A stretch of 64,000 nt of DNA from Paraspadella gotoi (lineage: Eukaryota > Chaetognatha): assembly GCA_051294375.1 (NCBI GenBank), contig CM119263.1:12751723-12815722 (forward strand), given 5' to 3'. Under the pieces are notes generated by a model that had not been told where the DNA came from, ran no database searches, and saw only the letters and a program-made list of their open reading frames with translations. The position numbers and the translations under genes are program-made. This document shows, in pieces, positions 28,039-38,576 of this stretch; position 1 is the stretch's first letter; each line of letters begins with the position of its first letter.

Positions 28039-29430
28039 ATGACACGAAACGCCACAAGATCGCTTCTCCCGCCAACGTCGAGCGTCAGGCCTCACCTGCC
28101 AATGCGGACGATGGATCTCCCGCTTTTGATTTTGGCTTCGGTTTCCTTCGTCCCAAACTTGATGCTGTTGGCGACTCTGATTCGGATATTGACTCGTCAG
28201 AAGACGAGTCGATCGTCATTGTCGAGGTCGTCTTCTCGGATCCCGCCTCCAGTCGAATGCCCACGGAATTTTCCGTCGGTGTCGACTTCATCGACAGGTT
28301 GGACCTTCGCATTCTTTACGCCTTCAGCTATCACCCCTCAACTTCTTCTGCTCGTCATCGTCGATCTTCTCTGCGCCGCCTTCACCGCCTTCAACTTCGC
28401 CGACGTGTCCGGCTACGATTCGGAGGATGCTCAGATTTCGGCGCTTGTTGAGCCGCTGGGCGCCGGCGACGGAGTCGTTTTCCACAACAACTTTTTCGTG
28501 CTGATGTTCCGGGAGGGGCAAATGCTCCTGCGGATGCACTTGGCCGTAGTCCCGTTCATTGCCAATCGGGTACTGAAGGCGCACGTGGCCGTCGCGCGAG
28601 GCATCGCGACTCGAGGCGGCGTCGAAGGCGTCGAGTCTAGACGGCGCTGTTCGCCCTGGCGCGCGTTTCTCGATGCTCTGGCGATCGGGGTGGCGCTGCC
28701 GACGACGGCCGTCGTTTCCTTTTTCGTGATCGTCCCGCGCGTTTTCGGTCCGTTACGCGCGAGGGCGTGGCTCTGGTTCTACATCGTCTTCTTCGGAGGC
28801 GTCACCGTCGGTCCGCTCCTCGTCGTTCTCGTCACCGTCGTCTTTCTAACGGCGTCGACGTGCCGATTGAGTCGCGAGCGGCGTCGCCGCTGGGGAGAAG
28901 CTGAGATGAAACATTTCGACGTTGCGCGTTTTCGAGACGCTGCGACAGTCCGATCGGACGCCAACGACGCCGCCTCGGGCGACGCCATATTCGAAGACGC
29001 TCGTCGACCGCGTGACGAAGACGCAGGGATTTCTAATGTTGGCTTTGAGTCCGGCAATGGGCGCTCATCGACGATTTCCAACGGGAACGCCGCCCAAGAA
29101 ACGAATTCGACAGAGACGCCAATTTCCGACTTTGGGCGAAGCGACTCCGACGCCGGAAATTCCGACGACGCCGATTCCCTCGACGTTCTTTCACTTCTGG
29201 AGTCGGAGATCGAGGAAAACCGTCTCGTTGTCGCCCTCGGCCTCGTCTTGCTTCTTTGCAACGTCTCTTGGATCTGGTTTCTCCTTTCACCCGAGCCCGC
29301 TTCCTGGATGCTTTTCACCATTTTGGGGATGGTCAATTCGTCAGTCAATTTGTTCTTGTGCCTCTGTCTCGATCGACGATTCCGCTCCGAGTTCCAGGAA
29401 ACGTTTTATTTTTTTCGCCGAAGACGTTAG
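28039..29430 (+). CDS. Intronless divergent seven-transmembrane receptor-like protein
   Basis: One exon, 463 aa, from ATG at 28039. Hydrophobic segments fit seven helices: about 27-51 (LPLLILASVSFVPNLMLL), 97-125, 150-180, 210-235 (ALAIGVALPTTAVVSFFVIV), 243-275 (WFYIVFFGGVTVGPLLVVLV), 392-415 (LVVALGLVLLLCNVSWIWFL) and 422-447. A long, Asp/Ser-rich third intracellular loop (about 280-390) separates helices 5 and 6. The usual class A signatures are not intact: no D/ERY after helix 3, no CWxP, and the NPxxY position reads NSSVNLF. The short tail is Arg-rich. A divergent rhodopsin-like receptor is the best guess; ligand and G-protein coupling are unknown. Local GC content is higher than in neighbouring intergenic DNA, as expected for coding sequence. 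Confidence 0.75.
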   Translation: MTRNATRSLLPPTSSVRPHLPMRTMDLPLLILASVSFVPNLMLLATLIRILTRQKTSRSSLSRSSSRIPPPVECPRNFPSVSTSSTGWTFAFFTPSAITPQLLLLVIVDLLCAAFTAFNFADVSGYDSEDAQISALVEPLGAGDGVVFHNNFFVLMFREGQMLLRMHLAVVPFIANRVLKAHVAVARGIATRGGVEGVESRRRCSPWRAFLDALAIGVALPTTAVVSFFVIVPRVFGPLRARAWLWFYIVFFGGVTVGPLLVVLVTVVFLTASTCRLSRERRRRWGEAEMKHFDVARFRDAATVRSDANDAASGDAIFEDARRPRDEDAGISNVGFESGNGRSSTISNGNAAQETNSTETPISDFGRSDSDAGNSDDADSLDVLSLLESEIEENRLVVALGLVLLLCNVSWIWFLLSPEPASWMLFTILGMVNSSVNLFLCLCLDRRFRSEFQETFYFFRRRR

Positions 29431-30387
29431 ATCTTGTCATCAACTGTGTTTATTTTACGCTTTCTTGGTAAAAATGAACCATTTGTTGGTAGATATATGA
29501 CATACGGTTTATTTTAGAAAATTCGCCAATCGTTTTTTCACTCCTTGTATTGCATGCTAAAGCATTCATTAAATATTACAAAAATCTTTGAATAAAATTT
29601 TTTTAAAGTGACTGATAAGTAGAAAATACATGAAACCTCGCTAAGAATTGTTTAGTTACCGTTATGGTAAAATTCAACTACGCCAAGCCAACCAAAAAAT
29701 TTCAGATGACAGACTTCTGCGTTTACAAATAGTAATCGTCCGATGTACGATGAAAACTTGGCAAATATTAAAAACCTGATACATTTTTGGTGAGAAAAAA
29801 AAACAATTATAGGAAGAAAGAAAAAAGAGCAACAGCATAGTCAGCAAAAGCTTGGGACCGTATTATGTCTGGGGGTGAGAAAAAGTTGAAATAGGTGGAC
29901 GCGTGAAAGAGCTTGAATTTTTTTGGGTCTTTGTTTATATAACAATACATATGTTTATACAGTCTGTTTTCCGTGAGATCACGAAAATAAAATTGAGCAT
30001 ACTAGGGGGCGGTGCAAAGACTCTCTCTCTCTCTCTCCCTCCTTAGAAAATATCTTTTTTAGAAATTAAAATAATTTTTAATAAATAAACTTTTTTTTCT
30101 GGTTATTTTAGTAATTTTGTATTCTTTAAATGGCACAAATTCTATCCCTCGTTTATAAAAAGTTTTTTTCGTTCATCATTAATTCATCTTAGTAAACTCC
30201 GAGATAAGGAAAGATGAAAAAAAAAGGGAAATAATAACAGGATTAGGAAAAGAAGAAAAGAGGAGAGATATCAGAAGAGGAAGGAGTTCGACTATAAAAT
30301 TAGAATCACAAGATATCTTAGCGTTTTGGATCGTCGTAAAAGTTAAAATTCGATTCCTTTTTAATCGAGCTTCATTCAACTTATAAG
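29431..30387. other. Intergenic region, no gene seen
   Basis: AT-rich DNA with a short CT run at about 30020-30040. It should contain the receptor 3'UTR and the promoter of the secreted-protein gene at 30388. No exon or structured element was recognised. Confidence 0.5.
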
Positions 30388-32135
30388 ATGTGGAGAGCTC
30401 TACTTTTCTTAGGATGTGTGGTACTGTCTCCCACGGCCTGGGGTAAAAGCAAATTATTTTTAGTGATTTTTTTTTATAATAAAAATTATGTTTCAAATTA
30501 CAATTGAATATCTTCGCTGGCAACCACAAACGGGACCACGACATCGACCAAGAACATGATCGACAAACTTCTTCTCTGTTAATCAATAAGCTTTATTATG
30601 ATTTGTCTCCTTTTTTCGAATTTTGCCCAGGACTCACCTTTAGACAACTGGTGATGGACCCGTCAAGGGCGGACACTGATTCAATTTACTCCTCTTCATA
30701 TGGCGCCCCTAACGGATTTCAGAATTTCAACTTATTCTGGCTGAGCAGCAGGGACAAAAACGGGGCAGGCATAAAGGACCGCGCCTTTCCGCACTTTATT
30801 TGGTATAGGCTCGTCACGCCTGTTATTCCCTATCAAGTAAGTGTCAAGAATTTTACTTGATATATGATATTATGAAAATTTGCAAATTACTTGTTTCACT
30901 ATTTTCTATTTTTCTATTTTAATATTTTTATGAAGGATTTAGTATTTAATCTATATTATTTAATCAAACATAATTGCTTTCTTTTTTAAAAATGTTTTAT
31001 TTATCTAATAATTCAATTTGGGAAGGGGAAGTCAGTGTTGTATTCTGGAAATAGAGGAGCATCTATACAACACAAGGTTAGATTACTATCTGTCCTAGTT
31101 TTCTAATAGATATCACACATCATTTCTGTTAGAAAGTCATTAATGAAAAATCATAATATTTAAGAGGCTGAACAGAAAAATTTTTTGAGGGGGGACCAAC
31201 GTTACATATGATTTTTTTTAAACAATAGGGATAAGACTACCATGTAAAATTGTATGTTCTGATAGGGTCTATAGGGGCACCTTTATGTCATGAATATAAT
31301 TTTAAAATACTTTAATGAAAATTTTATTTTTTCTTTATCCTATTTTTTAATTATTTTTTTTTGAATATTTTTTATCTTTTATGTTCATACAATGGGAAGG
31401 TCATCAGTTGGGAACCTATACCCTTTATGGATTTCGGCTCTTTAATCCCAATATCCAGGTATAGGCGAGCCATCACCAAATGGTGATCCTTCGTTGTTTG
31501 TTAAATAATTATATGACTTGATGTATGTTGCTTGCAGAGAATTTTCTGCGAATTTGAAATTACTTTTAAAGTCAAACAACAGGTCCAAAAAAATCAAATA
31601 AGCAAAAATAGATTTTTAGGTAGTATTCAAATTGCTTTTTACTGTAAAAATATTAAATCATGAAATCAAGAGCTTTATTAAAATATTGTAAATATTGTTA
31701 ATTTACAACTTTTGAAGCCGCTTCATATTAAAATTTGTTTTGCTAATAGCCAAGCTCACGGTATATATATATTTTTTTAAATTTCTAATAATAGGGAAAG
31801 GAGATCGAGTAATTTGAAAACAATAAAAAGAAAATCCTCAGGTGAGTTTCCTCCCGCGGACCGACGATACCTTCGAAGACTACGGCTACGTGGGTCCGAC
31901 GGAGTGGCAGTTCCTCGGCTCCACGGATGTGCCCTGCGACGAGTGGTCCGCCTGGGACGTCCTCTGCGAAAAACGCGCCGGCAACGATGTCGAGAGAAAG
32001 ACAAGCCTCAACTACTGCTCCGTCGATACGGGAAAAGCGTACGCCTGCCTGGGCGTCAGCGTGCTCAATACCGCCATGCCGCATTACCCCATTACCGGCA
32101 TCTCGAGCCTTCGAATCTTTTATAAAGTGATCTGA
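30388..32135 (+). CDS. Small secreted protein, unknown family
   Basis: Three exons: 30388-30442, 30631-30836 and 31842-32135, totalling 555 bases (184 aa). Exon 1 encodes a near-complete signal peptide, MWRALLFLGCVVLSPTAWG, and the mature chain would begin LTFRQLVMDP. The mature protein is rich in aromatic residues (e.g. FQNFNLFWLSSRD, AFPHFIWYRLV, TEWQFLGSTDV) and has four cysteines in the C-terminal half (PCDEW, VLCEK, NYCSV, ACLG), enough for two disulfides. It ends SSLRIFYKVI, a likely beta-strand. Acceptors are good: a long pyrimidine tract precedes 30631, and phases are 1 and 0. I do not recognise the fold. A secreted lectin-like or defence protein is possible but not supported by any motif. 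Confidence 0.75.
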
Positions 32136-32356
32136 GTTATGAAGAACGGGTCATAAAAGGCCGATGAAGAACGACCTTGCAACGGATGTTGGTGACCAAA
32201 AAAAAGTATGAATTATCGTTATCCAGCGAATATATGTACTTTAGATTAAATTTTAATTAAACATTTCCTTAATATCATTAATATGAAATATAGGTTTGAC
32301 AATAAGCAAAGTGTATTGGGGCTCCTAATTGCAAATCAGTTCTGCATTTTTTAATC

Positions 32357-32432
<76 letters not shown>
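32357..32432. repeat. (CTTT)n microsatellite
   Basis: About 76 bases of nearly perfect TTTC tetranucleotide repeat, just past the secreted-protein gene. Confidence 0.97.
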
Positions 32433-32433
<1 letters not shown>

Positions 32434-32635
32434 TTTCTTTTTTCCTTCTCCTTTTTATATTTTTAACACATCAAATCATCGTCATTTTCCTTGGGTACCA
32501 CTTTTTTCGCACGCTTTCGTGATTTTTTAAAATCTCTCGCTTATACCCTATCTCTCTCTGTTTTCTTTTACTTTCTCTTTCTCTTTCTTTTTATTTTTCG
32601 TTGTCTTTCTATATTTTTCCTTCTTTTTTGTTTGC

Positions 32636-32711
32636 TTCTTTCTTTCTTTCTTTCTTTCTTTCTTTCNNNNNNNNNNNNNTTCTTTCTTTCTTTCTTTCTT
32701 TCTTTCTTTTT
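32636..32711. repeat. (CTTT)n microsatellite containing assembly gap
   Basis: TTTC repeats on both sides of 13 N at 32667-32679. The gap lies inside the repeat, so the real array length is unknown. Confidence 0.95.
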
Positions 32712-33040
32712 TTTCTCTTATTCTTCCTGAGAGCTAAATAGACAAATAACTCTGAAGGCGAAAAATGAGCCAACTATTAGCATTGTTGGCAAATTTTCAA
32801 AGAAGACTAGGAGAGATTGGAGCGTAAAAAAAAGAATGAGTGATAACGAGAGAGAGAGAGAGAGAGAGAGAAACTGGAATGCGAAGCGACGCTCTAGTTC
32901 TACTTACAATTGACGGGACACTAACAAAAGGTTTAGTTAAAAGTAATGAATTGTCTGGGTTTTTAATAATTCAAAAAATAAAAGCCAAGTTAGTAAATTT
33001 TTAATTTTGAAAATAAAAAACATATATATTGGTTATATAT

Positions 33041-33065
33041 ATATTGGTTGTACCAATTTCATAAA
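33041..33065 (+). repeat. Dispersed repeat, fragment D
   Basis: Shares TATTGG-TGTACCAATTTCAT with the 3' end of the copy at 36950-37055. Only the end of the element is recognisable. Confidence 0.45.
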
Positions 33066-33580
33066 CTAATGTCAATATAATAGTTTTTAACTAAAAATAT
33101 TTACTAACAAACTTTACCATTTTAGTGTATTATCGAGTCGCCCAACCAACCGCGCAGCTGCGACTAAGAATTTGTGGTTTTTCAACTTCACTAATGTTTC
33201 GTTTAGAATTTAAAGGTGACGGTAATAAGGTCAAGCGACGTCTCTTCCAAAGTCGTCGTTGTTATTATCGTCGTCTTCCAAGGCGCCATCGGTCCGAGAA
33301 AAAAAAATACTCGAACGTAGTATTTTTTTCGACACTCGTATTTAGTTCGTCGCTCGTTGTGATGAATATTCTTAACGTATCACATGTGACATAACTTTCC
33401 TTTTTTTCGGATTCAATACAATCTGTGATTAAGTGGACGCATCTTCGGTGTAAGTTTAGGATTAAAGGATTAATAATAGGAGCGGGCATGGTTTTTTATT
33501 GTCGAATCCCTTTTACGATTACGCTGGCGCCCCACCGGAACCAGTCGCCGACGTGGTCGTGATGCAAGGAGAAGGCGACG

Positions 33581-36500
33581 ATGCGACTTCGCGCCGCCGA
33601 CATGATTTTTCTCTCCGTTCTTTTCTTTTCCGTCCTCGTTTGGTAAGTCTCTCGACGGGCAAAATTTATTTTTCGATCTCCATGTTTACGTTTTTGGTCA
33701 CATGACCCCATTCCTTCCTCCCTCAAGTCTTCTTCTTTTCTCCGACAAATGCGCTCTCCGCATCTCCAACTCGAACCGACCTCGACGGATCGATGGACGA
33801 TCGAAGAGTCGCGAGGAGGCCTTTGGGGACTTAGACGACCCGACGAGGAACGCTGAAATCGACGCCGGTGACGCCGGCGCTCGACCTGGGATCTCTTTCG
33901 TCGACGACGAGGACGCGGACAAAGATTGGATCGCCGTCGAGGGGCCGCTGGGCAGTCGATCCTCGGAACCTCGAGGTGGACTGGGAACTTTTCGGTTGGA
34001 AAATTTAAAGAAGAGAAAGGATAAGAAGGACAGCTTTTACTTTCTTCCCTCGACATCGCCGTATCCTTTGGGCATTGATTCGCGTAATTTCTCGGTCGCT
34101 GATTTACGAACTTTGCATCCCCGTTTGCGAGATTCTTCGTATCTTCCCTCATCTCTACATCGTCCGTCAACCGGAAGTCCTTTGGCAAAGCGACCCATAA
34201 ACGTTTCTCATTATCCCTCCGTCCCATCACATTTTCAAAAGTTCTCGACCCTCAAACGAAAGCCTCAATGGAAGCTCCCGCGGAATAAATCGAGATGGCA
34301 GCGAAGTGCGCTGGAGCAACTCTTGAGAGAGCTGCGACCACTGGAGAATGATGAAGCCAGAAGAAACCAGTCATTCGCAAAATCTTCAAAGAAATGTCCA
34401 CCAACTTTGTCCTCGAAAAAGACAATGGATTCCGTTGACAACAAAACTTCGGTTAACGAATCGGCGATGACGATCACCCCGACGATAATGACGACGACGG
34501 CGATGAAGTTAACTACGATGCCAACAGTTCAAAAGAAAGCCGATTACAGATTACGCCATATGTTGCCTCGCGACTCCGATGAGCGAAGTGTTCCAGATCT
34601 TTTGGCAATTTTCCGCCCTTCGCCAGTGAAGTTTCCGGCGGAATTTGCGGCTGCACCAGTCAATGAACCGGAAGACCCCGTCGAAGGAGGGGACTCGGTC
34701 GACGACGCGTTGCATCACTGGAGCATCTTTCGCGTGAAAAAAATAGAGGAGGTCGAAGAGGCCTCTCGCCCTGGAACTGACGACGACGACGAGGCTTCGG
34801 AACAAAGATATTTTTCAATCTCACGAGATCTTGATGATAGTGATGAGTTAATTCGTAATCATCATTCCATTAGTAAGTTAATCGAATTAAAATAAAATCG
34901 CGTTAATTAAATTCAGTTTGATCTCGAATTTTTCTTACTAAAAATTCCATCCTCTATTAAATTGAAGGGTCATCAATTTTCGACAAATACAATCATGATA
35001 AAAAATATTCGAGAGTTTACGAAATTTGGGAAGAAGATAGCTTTATATTTTGATATTGATTTTTTTTTAGTTTGTTGAGCTAATTGATTTTTCTTTTATT
35101 GTTTACTTTTTGGCTAGACATTCCAGACGAAGATCCGGTGACGAATCTCCTCGCAGTTTCGGAGCGGGCGGCCGCTGATCTCGAAACTCGAGGCAAAGCA
35201 ACAGAAGCCGCGGGTGAGAAGAAATTCGAGACCTACTCGGTATAAATTTGAGTCCAAACGAAGCCAGTGGTTAAGCAAAAAAAAAAAGCTAAACAAAACC
35301 CAACAAAATTTAAATATATGGTGGCTTAAAATCCACCAACCGTTCACGGGAGTCATTGGCACAGGAGTCAAGTTACGGGTTTCTTTCCCGCTGGCTCCCT
35401 AGCAGCTAAGAGAGACGCTGTGCTTAACCCGGTGCATGGTGTTATAGCCAGGGACTGCGATTATATCAAATTTTGATATTGAAGAGACAGTAATTATTGA
35501 TAAGTGTTAATGACAGAACCGTTCAATATAAGCAGTCCCTGATCAGGCTTGTAACACCATGTTACAGGCGGGTTAAGCGCCCCGTCCCTCTTAACTGCAG
35601 AGACGCCACCGGCTAGAACCCCGGACCTTTGGGTGGGAGGCGAAAGACTTGCCTCCGGCACCAATGGCCGCTGATGAACGGTTGGTGGATTTTAGTCCAC
35701 CATAGTATATATATATATATTGTTTTGATTCAAAACAATTTTAATGTCTCTTCAAATATCTTATTACTAAAATATTCTATCGACATTGTAACTATTCATC
35801 GTTAACAGTTGAAGAAATTTCCACCCTTGATGTTTTTTTGAGCAGAGTTGCGACGCACTGTAAAGCGGATGCTGCAAGCGGCCGTGACGGGCGATGCAGC
35901 CGCAGCCGAACTAGACGGGCTTAAGCTACGGAGTCTTTTGATTAATGGCAGTTTTGTCGTCGACCGAATCGGTCACAAAGGTTAGAGTCTTATGATAAAT
36001 TTGTACGGCAGTGAAAGGTTTATTACCGGATCGAAATTTAAGCCTTGGCATCGGTTTAAATGTTCAGAAATTAACCACAATTTTTGGGTCTCGTTTTTCA
36101 TAGCACGGCAGGAACCCCCGGATGGAACCTGCAAGGGTGACGATGATTGCTGTTCGCAGGACAACGTTTGCCTCTTTGGGGAAGGTGACTGCGACCAAGA
36201 TCACGAATGCAGGAAAGTCAGGGTTCGGCAATCAATAAGGAAGCCCATAAGCCCATTAGCCACGTTAACGTTTTTAATCGAGAATTGAAAAGATAATAAA
36301 AAACTAGAGACGAGATTCATGGCTAATGCCCCAAAATTCATCTACTTAAATATTCTCGTGTTTAATGAATAATTTAAAAATCTTTTTTTTTTTCAGATTC
36401 GGCTTCGTTTGCGGAGAGGACAACTGTCGCAGCCTTTGGGACGAAGAGTGGGCAGAATTGGTGGGGAACAAAAAAAATTAACATAAAAAAAAGGAGAATT

Positions 36501-36857
36501 AAGAAAAAAGGTAAAACACATTTTAATAGGCGTTCGATGAGTCGGACGACTGCTGCTACAGTCGTTACTGCTACGGCGAAGATGACTGCTGCGCACACGG
36601 CACTTGCGGCTACGGAGAAGGAGACTGTGATCAAGATTACGACTGTGGATACGGCTACTCTTGTGGCGTCGACAACTGCAGGTCGCATAACATAATTAAT
36701 TTCTTTCTTTTCGATTTAACTTTTAAACAGTGGTTATTTATTATGTTGAATCATTTGATAGGAAAGACGAATAATAAAGTTTTTTTTCTTTTTTTTCAGG
36801 TGGATGAAAGGCTATCTGCGTTGGTGGTTCGACGACACCGACGATTGTTGCTTTTAA
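33581..36857 (+). CDS. Secreted protein with GEGDCD-type Cys-rich modules
   Basis: Eight exons: 33581-33642, 33728-34872, 35118-35213, 35846-35980, 36104-36212, 36397-36460, 36530-36681 and 36800-36857; together 1821 bases, 606 aa. The N-terminus (MIFLSVLFFSVLVCLLLF after a possible earlier Met) is a signal peptide or anchor. Residues ~25-400 are a Ser/Thr/Asp-rich, probably disordered region with no cysteine pattern. Two Cys-rich modules follow: DDCCSQDNVC-LFGEGDCDQDHEC-RFGFVCGEDNC and DDCCAHGTCGYGEGDCDQDYDC-GYGYSCGVDNC, then WMKGYLRWWF and a final CC. Modules of the form GEGDCDxDxxC..CGxxNC are widespread in extracellular proteins of cnidarians, sponges and other marine invertebrates; the function is unknown. 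Exon 5 ends at TGCAG followed by GAAAGT, not GT; only this junction keeps the frame and the module spacing. Intron 3 carries a foldback element. Confidence 0.8.
35317..35703. mobile_element. Foldback (long inverted repeat) element
   Basis: The left arm starts TATGGTGGCTTAAAATCCAC and continues CAACCGTTCA; the right arm, reverse-complemented, starts TATGGTGGACTAAAATCCAC then CAACCGTTCA. Similarity continues inward for about 140 bases on each side (blocks GGCACAGGAG/GGTGCCGGAG, GCTTAACCC, ATGGTGTTA, CAGGGACTGC), leaving a loop of about 70-80 AT-rich bases. The 387-bp element has no coding capacity and interrupts intron 3 of the Cys-rich gene. TA-rich flanks could be a TA or TATA target duplication. 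It is a foldback-type MITE by structure; the superfamily is undetermined. Confidence 0.85.
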
Positions 36858-37160
36858 TTTCCTCTGATGCTGTTTTTGACGAAACAAAAATAAATGAAGT
36901 GTGTGTGGCATTGTGTAATTATTATTTTTAAAATTCGGCTTAGGGTCAGGCCTTAAACCGTCATAGCCTGTTCAAAGTCAAGGTCAAGATAGCTTATTTA
37001 TTTATTGAATGGCAAATCTAATGTTGGCCTTATTGGATGTACCAATTTCATTTTAATTAGGGAAATTCGATTTGCAGCAGTACTGATGCGTGGCAGCTTT
37101 AATCGACTGCCATTCAAGTATACTGATTCAAAAACTTTATCTACAAAATTGAGTTAATAT
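36858..37160. other. Convergent 3' intergenic region
   Basis: The short space between the Cys-rich gene and the shootin-like gene. Most of it is a copy of the dispersed repeat (36950-37055). An AATAAA lies at 36888-36893, about 30 bases past the Cys-rich stop. Confidence 0.55.
36950..37055 (+). repeat. Dispersed repeat, copy B (longest)
   Basis: Contains AGCCTGTTCAAAGTCAAGG, GTCAAGATA, TTATTGAATGG and the end block TGTACCAATTTCATTTTA. The first blocks match copy A at 10436-10500; the last matches 49206-49248 and 33041-33065. No coding capacity. It looks like a short non-autonomous element, class unknown. Confidence 0.65.
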
Positions 37161-38576
37161 CTAATCGAGTATAATCGCAGTAGACCTCCGCTGGTCCGCC
37201 TTCTTCCGATGCTTCTTCAGCAACTCGTCCAACTCTCTTTGCTCGCGACTCATTTCTGGTTTCGGTGTCTCGCTTCCTCGATGACCAGCCTTGCGCAGAG
37301 CTCGAATAGGGGACTCCTCGACCGGAGCCGCCGCGTTCTCGCCTCCTTCGCCGTCGACGCCCTTGTCGACGGACTTGAGGATACTGTCGCTCCTCGACAA
37401 CGATTTGAGTTGTTTCATTAGTTGCGCCATTGGATTCAAAGCGTCGGTTTGTGGCAAATTAGGCATCGATGGTCGCCGAACGGTGGCTACTTGGGTTTTC
37501 GCGGTTTTAACGAGCGGCGGTGGCGGCGGTGGGGGAGGCGGAGGAGGGGGAGGTGGCGGTGGAGGAGGAGGAACGACGGGCGGCGACTCGGGCCCCTCAT
37601 CAACCGAACAACTCTTCATTTCTTCCAGAAGTCGCTTCTTCTCTTCCTCCGCCAACTCCAGCGCCGTCCTGATCCCGTCCCTTTCTTCCTTTAACGATGC
37701 GATCTCTTCAAGCAATTCGCGGAGTCCGGCTTTGTCGACGGGTTTTTCCGCCCCCGGGCCACCGGGTGCAAACGATCGACGTCGCGATTTTGCACGAAGT
37801 CCTTCGTTCTCAAAAGTCAGAGTTTCGACGCGTTTCTCCAATTCGTCGAGTTCTTGCTGAAGACGCTTGTTGGTCGACTTCTCGTTCAGCAGCAGTTCGT
37901 CGACGGCTGCCTTTTCTTTCTCCACGCGGATGAGCTTGTCGAGGAGAGTTTCGTCTTCGTCGAAAGATTCCGGGACGACGCTTTGGCGGAGTTGACGGTT
38001 CTCCTGAGCGTAGGGAGAGGGTATGGCTAGAAATCTTTTTTTGTCGGATATGTCACTTTGGTTCGTTGACTTTACTGACCTTGATCAACATTTTTACTGT
38101 GCCTTCGTACAGCTGTTTCTGCTCATCTGATTTCTTCACAGCCTCCTCGTAAGCGGAGGACACTGACGAAGTCACGACCTCCATCTTTCTTTTTAAAATT
38201 TCCTATATAGAATCAGAATCAGAAAAAGTTTAATAAGAAAACTAACGCAGCAATTATCGTTATTATGCCAGGTTATGAAACCCAACGTCTAAAAATCAAT
38301 TGAATGTGGTTCTCGATCAGTATTTCATTTTGAATAAAAAAAAAAAACTATACTTGAAGCTTCAGCACAATATGCAAAAATTTTGTCAGTTTTGATTTCT
38401 CTATTTAACTGAAGAAATAACTCTCCCACGTCTCGGACCCCTCCCCCCGAAACATCGTTTACCTTGTCTCTTAAAGCCTTCGTGGTTATGCTGTACATTT
38501 TGTTAACGATTTCATCCTCGCTATCGCCGTCGCTGCTGACGACCTCCAGATTCTGATCTGTCGGGTTTCCGTTCAT
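37161..38576 (-). CDS. Shootin-1-like coiled-coil / polyproline protein
   Basis: Three exons: 38576-38463, 38202-38080 and 38003-37161; 1080 bases, 359 aa from ATG at 38576. An in-frame extension to about 38648 lacks an ATG but has a possible acceptor (TTTTAG), so a further upstream exon may exist. An acidic N-terminus is followed by coiled coil (about 35-150, e.g. LDKLIRVEKEKAAVDELLLN) and a second coil with LLEEIASLKEERDGI. Then come 19 consecutive prolines and a tail with LMKQLKSLSRSDSILKS and ELDELLKKHRKKAD. This order matches vertebrate shootin-1, which couples actin retrograde flow to adhesion receptors during axon outgrowth and is regulated by Pak1. Coiled coils are easily matched by chance, so the assignment rests on architecture and tail similarity. 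Other coiled-coil, WASP-like polyproline proteins remain possible. Confidence 0.6.

Larger units (their letters stand above)
32136..33580. other. Intergenic region with CTTT arrays and an assembly gap
   Basis: Contains (CTTT)n at about 32357-32432 and 32636-32710, the latter interrupted by a gap, a GA run at about 32850-32872, and part of a dispersed repeat at 33041-33065 (TATTGGTTGTACCAATTTCA). No exon was recognised. The 3' part should hold the promoter of the Cys-rich protein gene. Confidence 0.5.

Noticed and set aside
27855-28075. ERERER and SLSLSL open frames at GA/CT arrays here and at other places
   Set aside because: Dinucleotide repeats are open in several frames by nature; none connects to real exons.
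30388-32135. Dermatopontin identity for the small secreted protein
   Set aside because: Considered because of size and aromatic content, but the DRxW/C repeat pattern of dermatopontins is absent.
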